Shown piece by piece: positions 44,317 through 53,418 of a stretch of 64,000 nt of DNA. Under the pieces are notes generated by a model that saw only the letters and a program-made list of their open reading frames with translations, was not told the origin of the DNA and did no database searches. Origin of the DNA: Massilia terrae (GTDB lineage Bacteria > Pseudomonadota > Gammaproteobacteria > Burkholderiales > Burkholderiaceae_D); assembly GCF_024753145.1 (NCBI RefSeq), contig NZ_JANUGU010000003.1, positions 310,001 to 374,000 of the forward strand, read 5' to 3'. How positions within the stretch are numbered: position 1 is the first letter of the stretch; every line of letters starts with the position of its first letter. The translations under genes were made by a program, and so were the position numbers.

Positions 44317-44490
44317 CGTCCTGGATGCCCCACGCAGGACCGGACGGTGGATGCGAAAGAACAGCGCCAGCCCGAACGGCGAGAATCCGAATCCGTCCAG
44401 CAGGATGGCAGGTGCCATCGCGAAGAACATGTAGCGAGCGCCGATGACCAGGCTCACCGACAGCGCGGGCGCATTACTCGTCGGCTGCAT
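44287..44490 (-). CDS. Short membrane-protein-like frame after marR
   Basis: A 67-residue frame that starts inside the end of marR (the ATG overlaps its last codons). It has one hydrophobic stretch (MFFAMAPAILLDGFGFSPFGLALFF), then an unnatural Arg-rich tail that runs into the 3' end of tetR. It may be the broken start of a transporter once co-transcribed with marR. No family is recognised. Confidence 0.3.
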   Translation of the reverse strand: MQPTSNAPALSVSLVIGARYMFFAMAPAILLDGFGFSPFGLALFFRIHRPVLRGASRTLPFRQCRRV

Positions 44491-44929
44491 CGTCGCCTCC
44501 TTCATCGAGGCGTTCGATACAAGCATCCAGCAGCTCATGCAGGGCAGCCACGCGCTCCACCCCCAAGCGCTCATTCAGCGCAGTTTGCGCTGCCTGCCAG
44601 GCACGCTGCCCCTCGGCTCGCTTTGCTTGACCGGCCTCGGTCGCATCGACGAGACGGCTGCGCGCATCGCTGCCCGCGCCAATCCTCAGCCATCCATGAG
44701 CCACCAGAGGCTGCATGTTGCGCGTCAACGTCGAAGCATCCATCTGCATGCGTTTGGCCAGGTCGCCGGGACGGATCGGCCCAAGCCCGACGACATATGA
44801 CAGCAGCGCGTACTGCGTGTTCTTCAGTCCCGTTTCGCTGACGTAGCGGTCGTAGTGGCGCGTCACCATGCGAGTGAGCTGGCGCAGCTTCAGGTTCGTA
44901 CACCCTTGCGGTTTGGAGGTGTTCTTCAT
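44474..44929 (-). CDS. MarR-family regulator
   Basis: A 151-residue winged-helix dimeric regulator. Core segments are LKNTQYALLSYVVGLGPIRPGDLAKRMQMDASTLTRNMQPLVAHGWL and the wing GSDARSRLVDATEAG. It is divergent from the thiolase gene across 116 bp that hold two near-palindromic direct repeats next to its own start, so autorepression and control of the thiolase operon are likely. The effector is unknown. Confidence 0.9.
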   Translation of the reverse strand: MKNTSKPQGCTNLKLRQLTRMVTRHYDRYVSETGLKNTQYALLSYVVGLGPIRPGDLAKRMQMDASTLTRNMQPLVAHGWLRIGAGSDARSRLVDATEAGQAKRAEGQRAWQAAQTALNERLGVERVAALHELLDACIERLDEGGDDAADE

Positions 44930-44937
44930 GTGATATA

Positions 44938-44964
44938 TTGTATATGCAAACGTTGTATATGCAA
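44938..44964. promoter_or_regulatory. Double MarR-type operator
   Basis: TTGTATATGCAA occurs twice (44,938-44,949 and 44,953-44,964), 15 bp apart. Each is a near-palindrome. They lie 9-35 bp upstream of marR and between marR and the thiolase gene. Confidence 0.65.
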
Positions 44965-45045
44965 TCGTATCCAGTGAAATCTACGCGCATGCGACCACGA
45001 CCTGTCTGATCTTCGACCAACCCGCTCTCACGACAAGGAGTTCCC

Positions 45046-46230
45046 ATGAGCAAGCCTGAAATCGTCCTTTGTGCGCCCGTGCGCACACCAATCGGCACCT
45101 TTGGCGGAGCGTTGAAGGACACCCCTGCAACCGCTCTGGGCGCGGCTGTGGTGCGCGACACCTGCCGGCGTGCCGGCCTGCCTCCCGAGGCTGTCGATAC
45201 CGTGGTGCTGGGTCAGGTGATCCAGGCAGGGGCCAAAATGAACCCTGCACGTCAAGCCGCCATTGGCGGCGGCCTCCCGGCGCAGGTGCCCGCAGTGACC
45301 GTCAACCGGGTCTGCGGGTCGGGAGCGCAGGCCATCGCCAGCGCTGCGCTGGAAGTAGCCGCCGGGTACGCCAAGGTGGCAATCGCTGGCGGCATGGAGA
45401 ACATGGATCAGGCCCCGTACCTAGTGCCCAGTGGGCGCTGGGGTAATCGAATGGGCGACGCGGCAATGCTGGACAGCTTGCTGCGCGATGGTCTCAACGA
45501 TGCCTTCAGCGGACAGCACTCGGGCTGGCATACCGAAGATTTGGTCAGCCGGTATGGGATCACCCGCGAAGACCAGGATCGTTGGGCAGCGCGCTCGCAG
45601 CAGCGTTTCAGCGCAGCACAAGCGGCAGGCAAGTTCGACGAGGAAATCGTTGCGATCGACCTGGCTGGCCGCAAGGGACCGGTGCGATTCGACCGCGACG
45701 AAGCCAACCGTCCGGAGACGACCATCGAAACGCTGTCCAAGCTCAAGCCTGCTTTCCGCAAGGACGGCAGCATCACCGCCGGCAACGCGCCTGGACTCAA
45801 CAGCGGCGCAGCCGCGCTGATCGTCGCGGAACGCGACTTTGCCGACAAGCATGAGCTGCGGCCTTGGGCGCGACTGGTCGCGCAGGGCGTGGCTGCGGTC
45901 GAGCCGGGCCTGTTCGGCATCGGCCCCGTGCCGGCAGTCAAGCTCGCCCTGGAGCGAGCTGGGTGGAAGCACGGCGACATCGAGCGCATCGAGATCAACG
46001 AGGCTTTCGCCGCGATCGCGCTGGCCTGTCTGCGCGAGATGGGCCTGCCGGAAGACATTGTTAACGTCGAAGGCGGCTCCATCGCCCACGGCCATGCGAT
46101 CGGCGCCACGGGTGCCGTGCTGACCACGCGCTTGCTGCATTCGATGCGTCGTGACGGCCTCAAGCGCGGGGTGGTGACGCTGTGCATCGGTGGCGGCCAA
46201 GGCATCGCACTGGCGCTCGAAGCGCTCTGA
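45046..46230 (+). CDS. Acetyl-CoA C-acetyltransferase (thiolase)
   Basis: A 394-residue thiolase II. Nucleophile Cys is in NRVCGSGAQA, INEAFAAIAL and GGSIAHGHAIGATGAV are present, and the second Cys is in LCIGGGQGIAL. It either condenses two acetyl-CoA or cleaves acetoacetyl/3-ketoacyl-CoA. RBS AAGGAG precedes the ATG. With the MaoC-type hydratase downstream it may form part of a short beta-oxidation path controlled by MarR. Confidence 0.93.
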   Translation: MSKPEIVLCAPVRTPIGTFGGALKDTPATALGAAVVRDTCRRAGLPPEAVDTVVLGQVIQAGAKMNPARQAAIGGGLPAQVPAVTVNRVCGSGAQAIASAALEVAAGYAKVAIAGGMENMDQAPYLVPSGRWGNRMGDAAMLDSLLRDGLNDAFSGQHSGWHTEDLVSRYGITREDQDRWAARSQQRFSAAQAAGKFDEEIVAIDLAGRKGPVRFDRDEANRPETTIETLSKLKPAFRKDGSITAGNAPGLNSGAAALIVAERDFADKHELRPWARLVAQGVAAVEPGLFGIGPVPAVKLALERAGWKHGDIERIEINEAFAAIALACLREMGLPEDIVNVEGGSIAHGHAIGATGAVLTTRLLHSMRRDGLKRGVVTLCIGGGQGIALALEAL

Positions 46231-46245
46231 TCAACGAGTGTTCTC

Positions 46246-46743
46246 ATGACCATCCTCTACCTGGAAGACTTCACACCGGGTCAGCGCTTCGGTGGCCGCA
46301 CGCGCATCCGCATCGAGGAAGCCCGACTCAAGGCATTCGCATCGGAGTTCGATCCCCAACCCTTTCACCTCGACGAAGGCGCCGCTAGCGCCTCGATATT
46401 TCGAGGCTTGGCCGCCAGCGGCTGGCATACCGCAGCGGTGACCATGCGCCTGCTCGTGGACAGCGAATTCCGGCCCGCAGGCGGCATCGTCGGCGCGGGC
46501 TTCGACGAGGTGCGCTGGCCGCAGCCGACGCGGCCAGGCGACGAGTTGCGCGTGGAAAGCGAGGTGTTGGAAGTTCGGCAGTCCAAGTCCAGGCCCGAGC
46601 AAGGGCTGGTCAAGGTGCGAACGAACACCCTGAATCAGGACGGGGAGGTCGTGCAGATCTCCGTCGGCAATGTGGTGGTTCTGTGCCGGTCGGCGTCGTC
46701 GGGTGAGGCGCAGCACGATATTTCTCAAAGGAGCGAAGCATGA
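46246..46743 (+). CDS. MaoC-like (R)-specific enoyl-CoA hydratase domain protein
   Basis: A 165-residue hot-dog fold protein. The hydratase motif region (FASEFDPQPFHLDEGAASAS and FRGLAASGWHTAAV) holds the catalytic Asp/His (D-x-N/P-x-x-H). It starts 15 bp after the thiolase stop and its stop overlaps the aldo/keto reductase start by ATGA. Substrate specificity cannot be read from the sequence. Confidence 0.88.
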   Translation: MTILYLEDFTPGQRFGGRTRIRIEEARLKAFASEFDPQPFHLDEGAASASIFRGLAASGWHTAAVTMRLLVDSEFRPAGGIVGAGFDEVRWPQPTRPGDELRVESEVLEVRQSKSRPEQGLVKVRTNTLNQDGEVVQISVGNVVVLCRSASSGEAQHDISQRSEA

Positions 46744-47744
46744 AATACACCGTCTTTGGTAAAACCGGCCTGCGTGTGTCGCAAGTCGCATTGGGCACGG
46801 GTAACTTCGGCACGGGCTGGGGGTATGGCGCCGACCCTGATGCCGCAGAGGCCGTCTTCAATTCCTATGCCGAGGCGGGCGGCAACTTCATCGACACGGC
46901 GGACGTCTATCAGTTCGGTCAATCGGAAGAACTGCTCGGCACCCTGCTGCGGGGCCGGCGCGAGGACTTCGTGCTGGCCACCAAGTTCAGCAACGGTGCC
47001 GTGCCGAACGCGAACCGGCTGCTCACCGGCAACAGCCGCAAAGCGCTGGTGGCTTCCGTGGAGGCGAGCCTCAAGCGCCTCAGGACCGACAGGATCGACA
47101 TCTACTGGGCACACCATCCCGACGGTGTTACCCCCATCGAGGAAATCGTCCGCGGCTTCGAGGATTTGGCGTGTGCGGGCAAGATCCTCTATGCAGGCTT
47201 GTCGAATTTTCCTGCCTGGCGCCTGGCCCGTGCGGTCACCCTCGCTGAACTGACCCGCGCGGTTCCCATAGCGGCGGCACAGTTCGAGCACAGCCTGGTG
47301 CGCCGTGAACCCGAGGCCGACCTGTTTCCAGCAGCACGCGCCTTGGATCTGGGTGTGGTGACCTGGTCGCCGCTGGGCGGGGGCATGTTGACCGGCAAGT
47401 ACCGGCAGGGAGAAAAGGGCCGGGCCGAGGGCTTTGGCGGACGAGTTTTCCAGCCGGAGAACTCGGCGCAGCGCACGCAGATCCTGGACACCGTGCTGGC
47501 CGTTGCAAGCGAGCTGGGCGTCACCGCAGGCCAAGTGGCCATTGCCTGGGCCGGAACGCATGGAGCCGTACCGATCATCGGCCCGCGTTCGCCTGCCCAA
47601 CTGAGCGACAACCTCGGTGCGCTGACGGTCGCGCTATCGGCCGAACAACTCCATCGCCTCGACACCGTCAGTAGCCTCGTGTCATCGGCACCATCACGGT
47701 CGCCGGTCCCCTGGGCCGAGGATTTCAATCGGGTCGTTGCTTGA
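46740..47744 (+). CDS. Aldo/keto reductase
   Basis: A 334-residue AKR of the (beta/alpha)8 type. The catalytic tetrad is visible: Asp and Tyr in FIDTADVYQFGQSE, Lys in LATKFSN and His in YWAHHPDG. NADPH-binding GPRSPAQLSDNLGAL is near the end. It is the last gene of the thiolase-MaoC-AKR set and is followed by a clear terminator. The substrate is unknown. Confidence 0.92.
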   Translation: MKYTVFGKTGLRVSQVALGTGNFGTGWGYGADPDAAEAVFNSYAEAGGNFIDTADVYQFGQSEELLGTLLRGRREDFVLATKFSNGAVPNANRLLTGNSRKALVASVEASLKRLRTDRIDIYWAHHPDGVTPIEEIVRGFEDLACAGKILYAGLSNFPAWRLARAVTLAELTRAVPIAAAQFEHSLVRREPEADLFPAARALDLGVVTWSPLGGGMLTGKYRQGEKGRAEGFGGRVFQPENSAQRTQILDTVLAVASELGVTAGQVAIAWAGTHGAVPIIGPRSPAQLSDNLGALTVALSAEQLHRLDTVSSLVSSAPSRSPVPWAEDFNRVVA

Positions 47745-47752
47745 CACTATGC

Positions 47753-47779
47753 AGCCCAGCCTTCATAGCTGGGCTTTTT
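47753..47779 (+). terminator. Terminator after the aldo/keto reductase gene
   Basis: AGCCCAGC-CTTCATA-GCTGGGCT (8-bp stem) followed by TTTTG. It also lies at the end of the convergent chemoreceptor gene. Confidence 0.85.
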
Positions 47780-47801
47780 GCTTTTTGCTTTTTGCTTTTT
47801 G
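47774..47801 (+). repeat. CTTTTTG heptamer repeat, four copies
   Basis: Four perfect tandem copies of CTTTTTG plus a fifth changed copy (CTTTCTG). It extends the T-tract of the terminator and probably arose by slippage. Confidence 0.8.
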
Positions 47802-47815
47802 CTTTCTGCCCTGGT

Positions 47816-49486
47816 TCAACTCGTCACTAAGGCGCGGTCCCGAATCAGCTCTCTCGATGGCTTGGCGGCGGCGATAGTGATCTGCGGTACGCGCGGCATC
47901 GGTTCCTGTGCCGCACTCAGCTTGTTCGGTGACGACGTCACCTTGCCATCCAGCTTGAATACGCTGACCAACCGCGCCAGGTCGCCGGCCTGATCCTGCA
48001 GCGACGCGGACGCCGCCGCGGCTTCCTCGACCAGCGCCGCGTTTTGCTGGGTGACCTGATCCATGTGCATGATCGCCTGATTGACCTGTTCGATGCCTGC
48101 GCTTTGTTCCTGGCCGGCTTCGGTGATTTCTCCCATGATATCGGTCACGCGTTTGACGCTGTCAACGATTGCCTGCATCGTGCCGCCGGCTTCGTCGACC
48201 AGTTTCGCGCCCACCTCGATTTGCTCGACCGAATCGGTAATCAGCGCCTTGATTTCCCTGGCCGCGACAGCCGAGCGCTGCGCAAGGTTGCGCACTTCGG
48301 TGGCGACCACCGCAAAGCCGCGCCCCTGCTCTCCCGCCCGCGCCGCCTCAACCGCAGCGTTCAGCGCCAGGATATTGGTCTGGAAAGCGATGCCATCGAT
48401 CACGCCGATGATGTCGACGACCTTCCGCGACGATGCATTGATCGAGCCCATCATGGTGACCACTTGCGAAACCACAGCGCCGCCCTGAACCGCAACTTCA
48501 GACGCCGATAAGGTCATCTGGTTAGCCTGCCGCGCATTGTCTGCATTTTTTCTCACGGCTTTGGTCAGCTCGTCCATGGATGCGGCGGTTTCTTCCAGAG
48601 AGCTGGCCTGCTCGTCGGTGCGTGAGGACAAATCGAGATTGCCAGCGGCGATCTGGCCAGAGGAAGCGGCAATGGCATCGGTACCGGAGCGAACTTGTAC
48701 AACGATGTTTTGCAAGCTGCCGCTCATTTCTTTCAGCGCCTGCAGCAACTGGCCAGTCTCGTCGGTCGTTTTGACTTCGATGCGACGGGTCAGATCGCCG
48801 GCTGCCACTGACTGCGCGACTTTCACTGCCTCGCCCATCGGACCGGTAATCGATCTCGTTATCCAATAGGCGAGAGCAATGCCGATGAATACCGTGACCA
48901 ATCCCAGCGCGATCATCAAAGCACGAGAGGAACGAATATCGCTCAGCGCTTCCGCTCCACTGGATTCAACCGCCTGATTCTGCAGTTGCGACAATTCCTT
49001 CACGGATTCCTGCAGCGTGCCGAGGGTTGGAAGTGTCTCGAGCAGCATCATGGAAGTGGCTTCGTCCCGATTCTGCTCGATGAGTTTGTCCACTTTGCTG
49101 AAGGACGCGACATACCGGACGCGATTGTCCCGGACCTTCTCGACCAATGCCTTCCCTTCGGGCGAATTATCGAGTTTGCTCAGCGTCTGGATCGCCTCGG
49201 TAATGATTTTTTTGTTGGCTTCGATCCGTTCGTGGATATCGGCGATGCGCGCTTTATCCGTCGTCAGAAATAGCTCCATCACGTTGCGGGCGTTTGCACG
49301 CGTGTTGGTGTCGATGGTGCTGGCAGCTTGCGCCCTCACCCAGTCTTTTTCGACGATTCTGCTGGTGATTCCTCCGACGTTGGCGATCCCAACCAGCCCC
49401 GCCGCAATCAAGGCCACCATCAGCATCAAGAGCAACCCGAAGCCTGTCGCCAAGCGGACGCTGATTTTCATATTGGCTATATTCAT
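47816..49486 (-). CDS. Methyl-accepting chemotaxis protein
   Basis: A 556-residue chemoreceptor. TM1 (about 10-35) and TM2 (about 180-205) enclose a four-helix-bundle periplasmic sensor. A HAMP domain follows, then the signalling hairpin with tip FQTNILALNAAVEAARAGEQGRGFAVVA. Methylation helices flank it. The C-terminus lacks an NWETF-type CheR pentapeptide. The ATG at 49,486 with GGAG upstream is preferred over a start 10 codons earlier. It lies beside the pectin genes and might sense a pectin product, but the ligand is unknown. Confidence 0.93.
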   Translation of the reverse strand: MNIANMKISVRLATGFGLLLMLMVALIAAGLVGIANVGGITSRIVEKDWVRAQAASTIDTNTRANARNVMELFLTTDKARIADIHERIEANKKIITEAIQTLSKLDNSPEGKALVEKVRDNRVRYVASFSKVDKLIEQNRDEATSMMLLETLPTLGTLQESVKELSQLQNQAVESSGAEALSDIRSSRALMIALGLVTVFIGIALAYWITRSITGPMGEAVKVAQSVAAGDLTRRIEVKTTDETGQLLQALKEMSGSLQNIVVQVRSGTDAIAASSGQIAAGNLDLSSRTDEQASSLEETAASMDELTKAVRKNADNARQANQMTLSASEVAVQGGAVVSQVVTMMGSINASSRKVVDIIGVIDGIAFQTNILALNAAVEAARAGEQGRGFAVVATEVRNLAQRSAVAAREIKALITDSVEQIEVGAKLVDEAGGTMQAIVDSVKRVTDIMGEITEAGQEQSAGIEQVNQAIMHMDQVTQQNAALVEEAAAASASLQDQAGDLARLVSVFKLDGKVTSSPNKLSAAQEPMPRVPQITIAAAKPSRELIRDRALVTS

Positions 49487-49547
49487 CCTCGCTCCATCCC
49501 ATTCCCGAAAACGCACCAGAGTTGTGCATCGCCGATAAACAAAACAA

Positions 49548-49593
49548 AAGGGCGCCCGTCCAAATGCATTGCTGCATTCGACGAGACGCCCTT
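49548..49593 (-). terminator. Terminator of the minus-strand glycosidase gene
   Basis: Read on minus, AAGGGCG...CGCCCTT encloses an inner GTC/GAC and AATGCA/TGCATT stem, followed by TTGTTTTGTTTA. It separates the glycosidase gene from the chemoreceptor gene. Confidence 0.75.
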
Positions 49594-49672
49594 GTCTCTT
49601 TCAATTAGCGGTGACGCCATTGGCACCGCCACCATTTATCAAGCAATACTCATGCCATGAGGCAACCGCACT

Positions 49673-51952
49673 CTAGATCGATTTCAGCAGTCCTTCGGCC
49701 CTGACTTTCCAACCCTTGCGGGGGAAGCCGGGAGCGAGGCCGCCCTGCCCGTCCCATCCCCCCGCCATCAGGGCGACCGCCAACAGCAGTCCGCCGTTCG
49801 ATGGGAAATAGGTCTGGGCAGCCCGCTGGTAGCCCGGCCCGTCCGGCCCGACACCAGCTTGCGCGCTGGTGGAGCCGGTCGCGGTTGGTACGAAGGCGGC
49901 GGCGTGGGCGTCGAGATGGACACGAGGCGTCATGCCGCTGGTGCCGAACTTGTTGTTCTTGGCGTCGAAGAACAGCCAGTCGATGGCCTCTTCCGGCGCG
50001 TTCAGGCGGGCGGCGGTCAAGGCCATCATCGGGTAGTCCCAGCCCCAGGTCTGGCGCAGGTCCCAGTCGCGCTTGACGCGGTCGAGGGTGCGGCGCATGG
50101 TCGGTTTGTCAACGTCGCGGCCGGGCAGGAAGCCGAGCGGCATGAGGAAGGATGGGTGGTCGCGGTTCTGGCAGGTCTCCTCCAACGCGTTCGCCTTGCA
50201 GGCGCCAGCGGCCTTGTCCCAGAAGCCCGGTTCGGAGCGGACCGGCAGGTACAGGCCGTCTTTCTGCGGCAGGTCCGGCCACTTGGCCAGCACCGCGTCC
50301 CAATCGGCGTGCCGGGATTTGCCGGCACGCTCGCGCCAGGCTTGCGCGGTTTCGATGCCCCAGCGGAAGTAGGCGACTTCGAAGGCCGGGTCGAAGGTGC
50401 TCAATGGCGCAAAATTTTCCTGGACCGGGATGATCGGCGGACCGAGGCGATACTTGCCGCTCGCTTCGTCCAGATACGGGAACGATGCCAGCAGGTTCGC
50501 GCATTCCTCGACCAGTTCCCCGTAGGCTTTCAGCAAGCGCTCGCCGCCGCCGGCGCGGTACAGCAGCTCGCTCATGTAGATCGGGTGCGGTTGCTGCCAC
50601 ATGATGAAGGGCGAGACCTTGGACGGACTGTCGGCGCCATCCGGCCCGATCATCTTCGGCCACCACGCGCCTTTCAAGCCCTGCTCCGCGGCACGCGCCT
50701 TCGCTTTCGGCAGGAAACCGACGTACCATGCGAGACTCTTCTCCAGCAGCTGCGGCCGGCCCCACAACGCGAAGTGCGCCGAATGCCACGGGTGCATTTC
50801 CAGATGGGACTTGCCGTTCCAGCTGTTGGAGAACAGGCCCTCTTCCTGCGGCGGGAAAGCTCCCGCGGCGTTCACTGCCATCAAGTATTGCGACAGTACG
50901 ACGCGGCGCTCCAGCTCCTTGGCGCGCGGATCAGTCGAGCCGGAAAAATCGACCATGCCGCCATCGGTCCAGTAATGAATCCAGTGGCGCGCGGTCGCCG
51001 CCGCAGCTTCGGCAGGGTTGGACACGGCCGCGCCAGCCTGCGCGGAAAATTGCGTGGTGACGATCAGTTTGCTGGCATTGGCGCCAACGCGATAAGCATG
51101 CGCTTCCGTCTTCTCGATCGCCGCACCAGGCGCCGCGATCGCGACGTGATACGCGGTCGCATCAATCTGCCGCTTCAGCCGCACTTCGCCGGCCTTGCGC
51201 GACAGCTCGGTCGTGCTGTGGCTGGCTGGATTGCTCCAGTCCGACGGATCCGGATTGAGCGCCTTCGCCACGCCCGGGAAGCGCACGGCGACCCCGAGGC
51301 GCCCCTGCGCCACCAGCGCGGAAGTCACCTCCGCCATCACCGCATCCTGCTCCGGCAGGACGCGCGTCACGACCGTCACCGCCTCGCCATCGTAGGTGAA
51401 GCTGCTGGTCAATGTCCCCGTCCACATATCCAGCGTCTGGCGCGTGTTGCGGATGTCGGCGAAGCGCGCCGGCGATCCGTCATTCGCGCGCAAGTCCAGC
51501 GCCATGCGGCCCAGCGAGAAGCGATGCGGATTCTCGCGGATCCATGCCATCGCCGGGTTCTTCTCGGCATCGGCCCAGTTTTCGATATAGCCATAGCGCC
51601 GCTTCACGCCACGCACGTCGATTTCCACCTGCGTATCGCGCACCGTGAATCCCTGCGGATTCGGAAAGCTGTGCCAGGCCCATTGCGCTTCGGTCAACAG
51701 CGGCGCAATCTTGCTGTACGGCTCGGTGAAGGTCTGAAGCCCGGTGATGTCCGCCGTGAAGCCGATATTCCCGTTCCCCAGCATCAGCGGCGAAGTGGGA
51801 TCGACCTGGGTGAGAAATGGATTGTGGCGCCTGACCAGCGCCTTGCGGTCAATACGTGCGGTGGCCGACGCGGATGCGGGCAAGGCCATCGCGACACCGG
51901 TCGCGGCGGCGGCGAGCATCAGGCGGCGGCGGGAAATGAGGATAGTATCCAT
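49673..51952 (-). CDS. Secreted six-hairpin-type glycoside hydrolase (paralogue 1)
   Basis: A 759-residue enzyme. A Tat-like signal (SRRRLMLAAAATGVAMALPASASA) suggests export in folded form. The N-terminal beta-sandwich part starts RRHNPFLTQVDPTSPLMLGNG. The helical-barrel part holds HLEMHPWHSAHFALWGRPQLLEKSL, AAEQGLKGAWWPKM and RDHPSFLMPLGFLPG. The architecture resembles GH65/GH95-type (alpha/alpha)6 barrels, but I cannot name the CAZy family. It is a paralogue of the product of 53,415-55,538. It is divergent from the PL10 gene, so it likely attacks a pectin side chain or oligomer. The ATG at 51,952 is preferred to a TTG four codons earlier. Confidence 0.8.
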   Translation of the reverse strand: MDTILISRRRLMLAAAATGVAMALPASASATARIDRKALVRRHNPFLTQVDPTSPLMLGNGNIGFTADITGLQTFTEPYSKIAPLLTEAQWAWHSFPNPQGFTVRDTQVEIDVRGVKRRYGYIENWADAEKNPAMAWIRENPHRFSLGRMALDLRANDGSPARFADIRNTRQTLDMWTGTLTSSFTYDGEAVTVVTRVLPEQDAVMAEVTSALVAQGRLGVAVRFPGVAKALNPDPSDWSNPASHSTTELSRKAGEVRLKRQIDATAYHVAIAAPGAAIEKTEAHAYRVGANASKLIVTTQFSAQAGAAVSNPAEAAAATARHWIHYWTDGGMVDFSGSTDPRAKELERRVVLSQYLMAVNAAGAFPPQEEGLFSNSWNGKSHLEMHPWHSAHFALWGRPQLLEKSLAWYVGFLPKAKARAAEQGLKGAWWPKMIGPDGADSPSKVSPFIMWQQPHPIYMSELLYRAGGGERLLKAYGELVEECANLLASFPYLDEASGKYRLGPPIIPVQENFAPLSTFDPAFEVAYFRWGIETAQAWRERAGKSRHADWDAVLAKWPDLPQKDGLYLPVRSEPGFWDKAAGACKANALEETCQNRDHPSFLMPLGFLPGRDVDKPTMRRTLDRVKRDWDLRQTWGWDYPMMALTAARLNAPEEAIDWLFFDAKNNKFGTSGMTPRVHLDAHAAAFVPTATGSTSAQAGVGPDGPGYQRAAQTYFPSNGGLLLAVALMAGGWDGQGGLAPGFPRKGWKVRAEGLLKSI

Positions 51953-52013
51953 CGGACAATTCAACCATATCGGGCAGCGGGATTGAAGGATTAATGGCCC
52001 GCCAGCGCCGTTT

Positions 52014-52033
52014 AATCACGCAGCTGCGTGATT
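52014..52033. promoter_or_regulatory. 20-bp perfect palindrome between divergent pectin genes
   Basis: AATCACGCAGCTGCGTGATT is fully palindromic and lies between the minus glycosidase gene and the PL10 gene, 93 bp upstream of PL10. It looks like an operator for a dimeric repressor or activator (LacI/GntR/IclR type); such a regulator gene is not in the window. Confidence 0.6.
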
Positions 52034-52125
52034 TGTTTTCCGCTTGAGGAAAATCCCCTCCTCGTCCGTCTTATCATTAACGGGGCATCGCAAGGTCCCG
52101 ATAAAAAAGTAAAGAGGAGACAGCG

Positions 52126-53418
52126 ATGAGATTTTCCAAAGGGGTGTGGGGCCTTGCACTGGTGTTCGCCGCGCCGGCCTTCAGCGCCATCATCGGCGCA
52201 AATACACCGGCACCCGAAATCACGATGGCACGCCTGACCGAACTACCGGTCGCGCAACGCGCGGCGTGGACGGACTACATCGCGCGCTCGCAGAAACAGC
52301 AGAAATTCGACCACGACACGCTGGCCGCCGAGTTGAAACCCGGCGAGAGCGCCCCTCCGCCGCCGGTGGCGGGCAGCGGCAAGATGCCACTCCACAAGGA
52401 TGCGAGCTGGTACGCGTCGGCGGAAGCGCGCGCAATCGCCGATACCATCGTCAGCTTTCAGACGCCGTCCGGCGGCTGGAGCAAGAACCAGGACCGCACC
52501 AAAGCGCCGCGCCTGCCCGGCCAGCGTTATGCCAACGACGCCGAGACGATGGAAGTCGGCACCGGCAATTTCGACTCGCCGCACGACCGCTTCTGGACCT
52601 TCGTCGGCACCCTCGACAATGGCGCGACCACCACCGAGATGCGCTTCCTCGGCCGCGTGCAAGCACAATTGCCCGGCAAGGAAGGCGACGCCTACCGCGC
52701 CAGCATCACCAAGGCCATCGGCTACTTGCTGATGGCGCAATACCCGAACGGCGGCTGGCCGCAAGTTTATCCGCTGGAAGGCGGCTTCCACGACGGCATC
52801 ACCTTCAACGACAACGCTGTGGCCGAGGCCGCAATGATCCTGGAAGATATCGCCGAGGGCCGTCCGGAATTTGCCTTCGTGCCGCCGGAGCTGCGCAAGC
52901 AAGCCGGCGCCGCAAGCGCGCGTGCGATCAGACCGATCCTCGACGCCCAGGTCGTGGTCGACGGCAAGAAGACCGTCTGGCCACAGCAGGTCGACGCCAT
53001 CACGCTGCAGCCTATTTCGGCGCGCAACTACGAGATGCGCTCGCTGGCCAGCGCCGAGACCACTGAGATCCTGCTGTTCCTAATGCGCCAGCCGAATCCG
53101 ACACCGGAGATCAAGGCCGCCGTCGATTCCGGCATCGCCTGGCTCAAGGCACATGCCATCTACGACAAAGCCTTCACCAAGATCAACGACGAGGAAGGCC
53201 GCAAGCTGGTCGACAAGCCGGGCGCGGGCCCGATCTGGTCGCGCGATTACGACCTCCAGACCGGCAAGCCGATCTTCGGCGACAAGGACAAGTCGATCCA
53301 CGACGACGTCAACAATATCTCGAAGGGCCGCCGCAATGGCTACGCCTGGTACACCCCGATGCCGCAGAAATCAATCAACGCCTACAACGAAATGACGGGC
53401 AAGCGCGCCACCCCATGA
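52126..53418 (+). CDS. Pectate lyase, PL10 family
   Basis: A 430-residue secreted lyase. A signal peptide ends near AAPAFS-A. PL10 signatures are all seen: FQTPSGGWSKNQD, LLMAQYPNGGWPQVYP, GITFNDNAVAEA, WPQQVDAITLQP with ARNYE, and NGYAWYTPMPQK near the end. It cleaves polygalacturonate by beta-elimination with Ca2+. RBS AGAGGAGA precedes the ATG. Its stop overlaps the following glycosidase start by ATGA, so the two are made together. Confidence 0.93.
   Translation: MRFSKGVWGLALVFAAPAFSAIIGANTPAPEITMARLTELPVAQRAAWTDYIARSQKQQKFDHDTLAAELKPGESAPPPPVAGSGKMPLHKDASWYASAEARAIADTIVSFQTPSGGWSKNQDRTKAPRLPGQRYANDAETMEVGTGNFDSPHDRFWTFVGTLDNGATTTEMRFLGRVQAQLPGKEGDAYRASITKAIGYLLMAQYPNGGWPQVYPLEGGFHDGITFNDNAVAEAAMILEDIAEGRPEFAFVPPELRKQAGAASARAIRPILDAQVVVDGKKTVWPQQVDAITLQPISARNYEMRSLASAETTEILLFLMRQPNPTPEIKAAVDSGIAWLKAHAIYDKAFTKINDEEGRKLVDKPGAGPIWSRDYDLQTGKPIFGDKDKSIHDDVNNISKGRRNGYAWYTPMPQKSINAYNEMTGKRATP

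Noticed and set aside
47774..47801. CTTTTTG tandem repeats as a possible CRISPR or regulatory array
   Set aside because: Unit of 7 bp, no spacers, joined to a terminator T-tract; simple slippage repeat.
49859..51994. Long plus-strand frame (711 codons) opposite glycosidase 1
   Set aside because: Arg/Gly/His/Gln-rich composition of a GC-rich antisense shadow; the minus frame has a signal peptide and a paralogue in the window.
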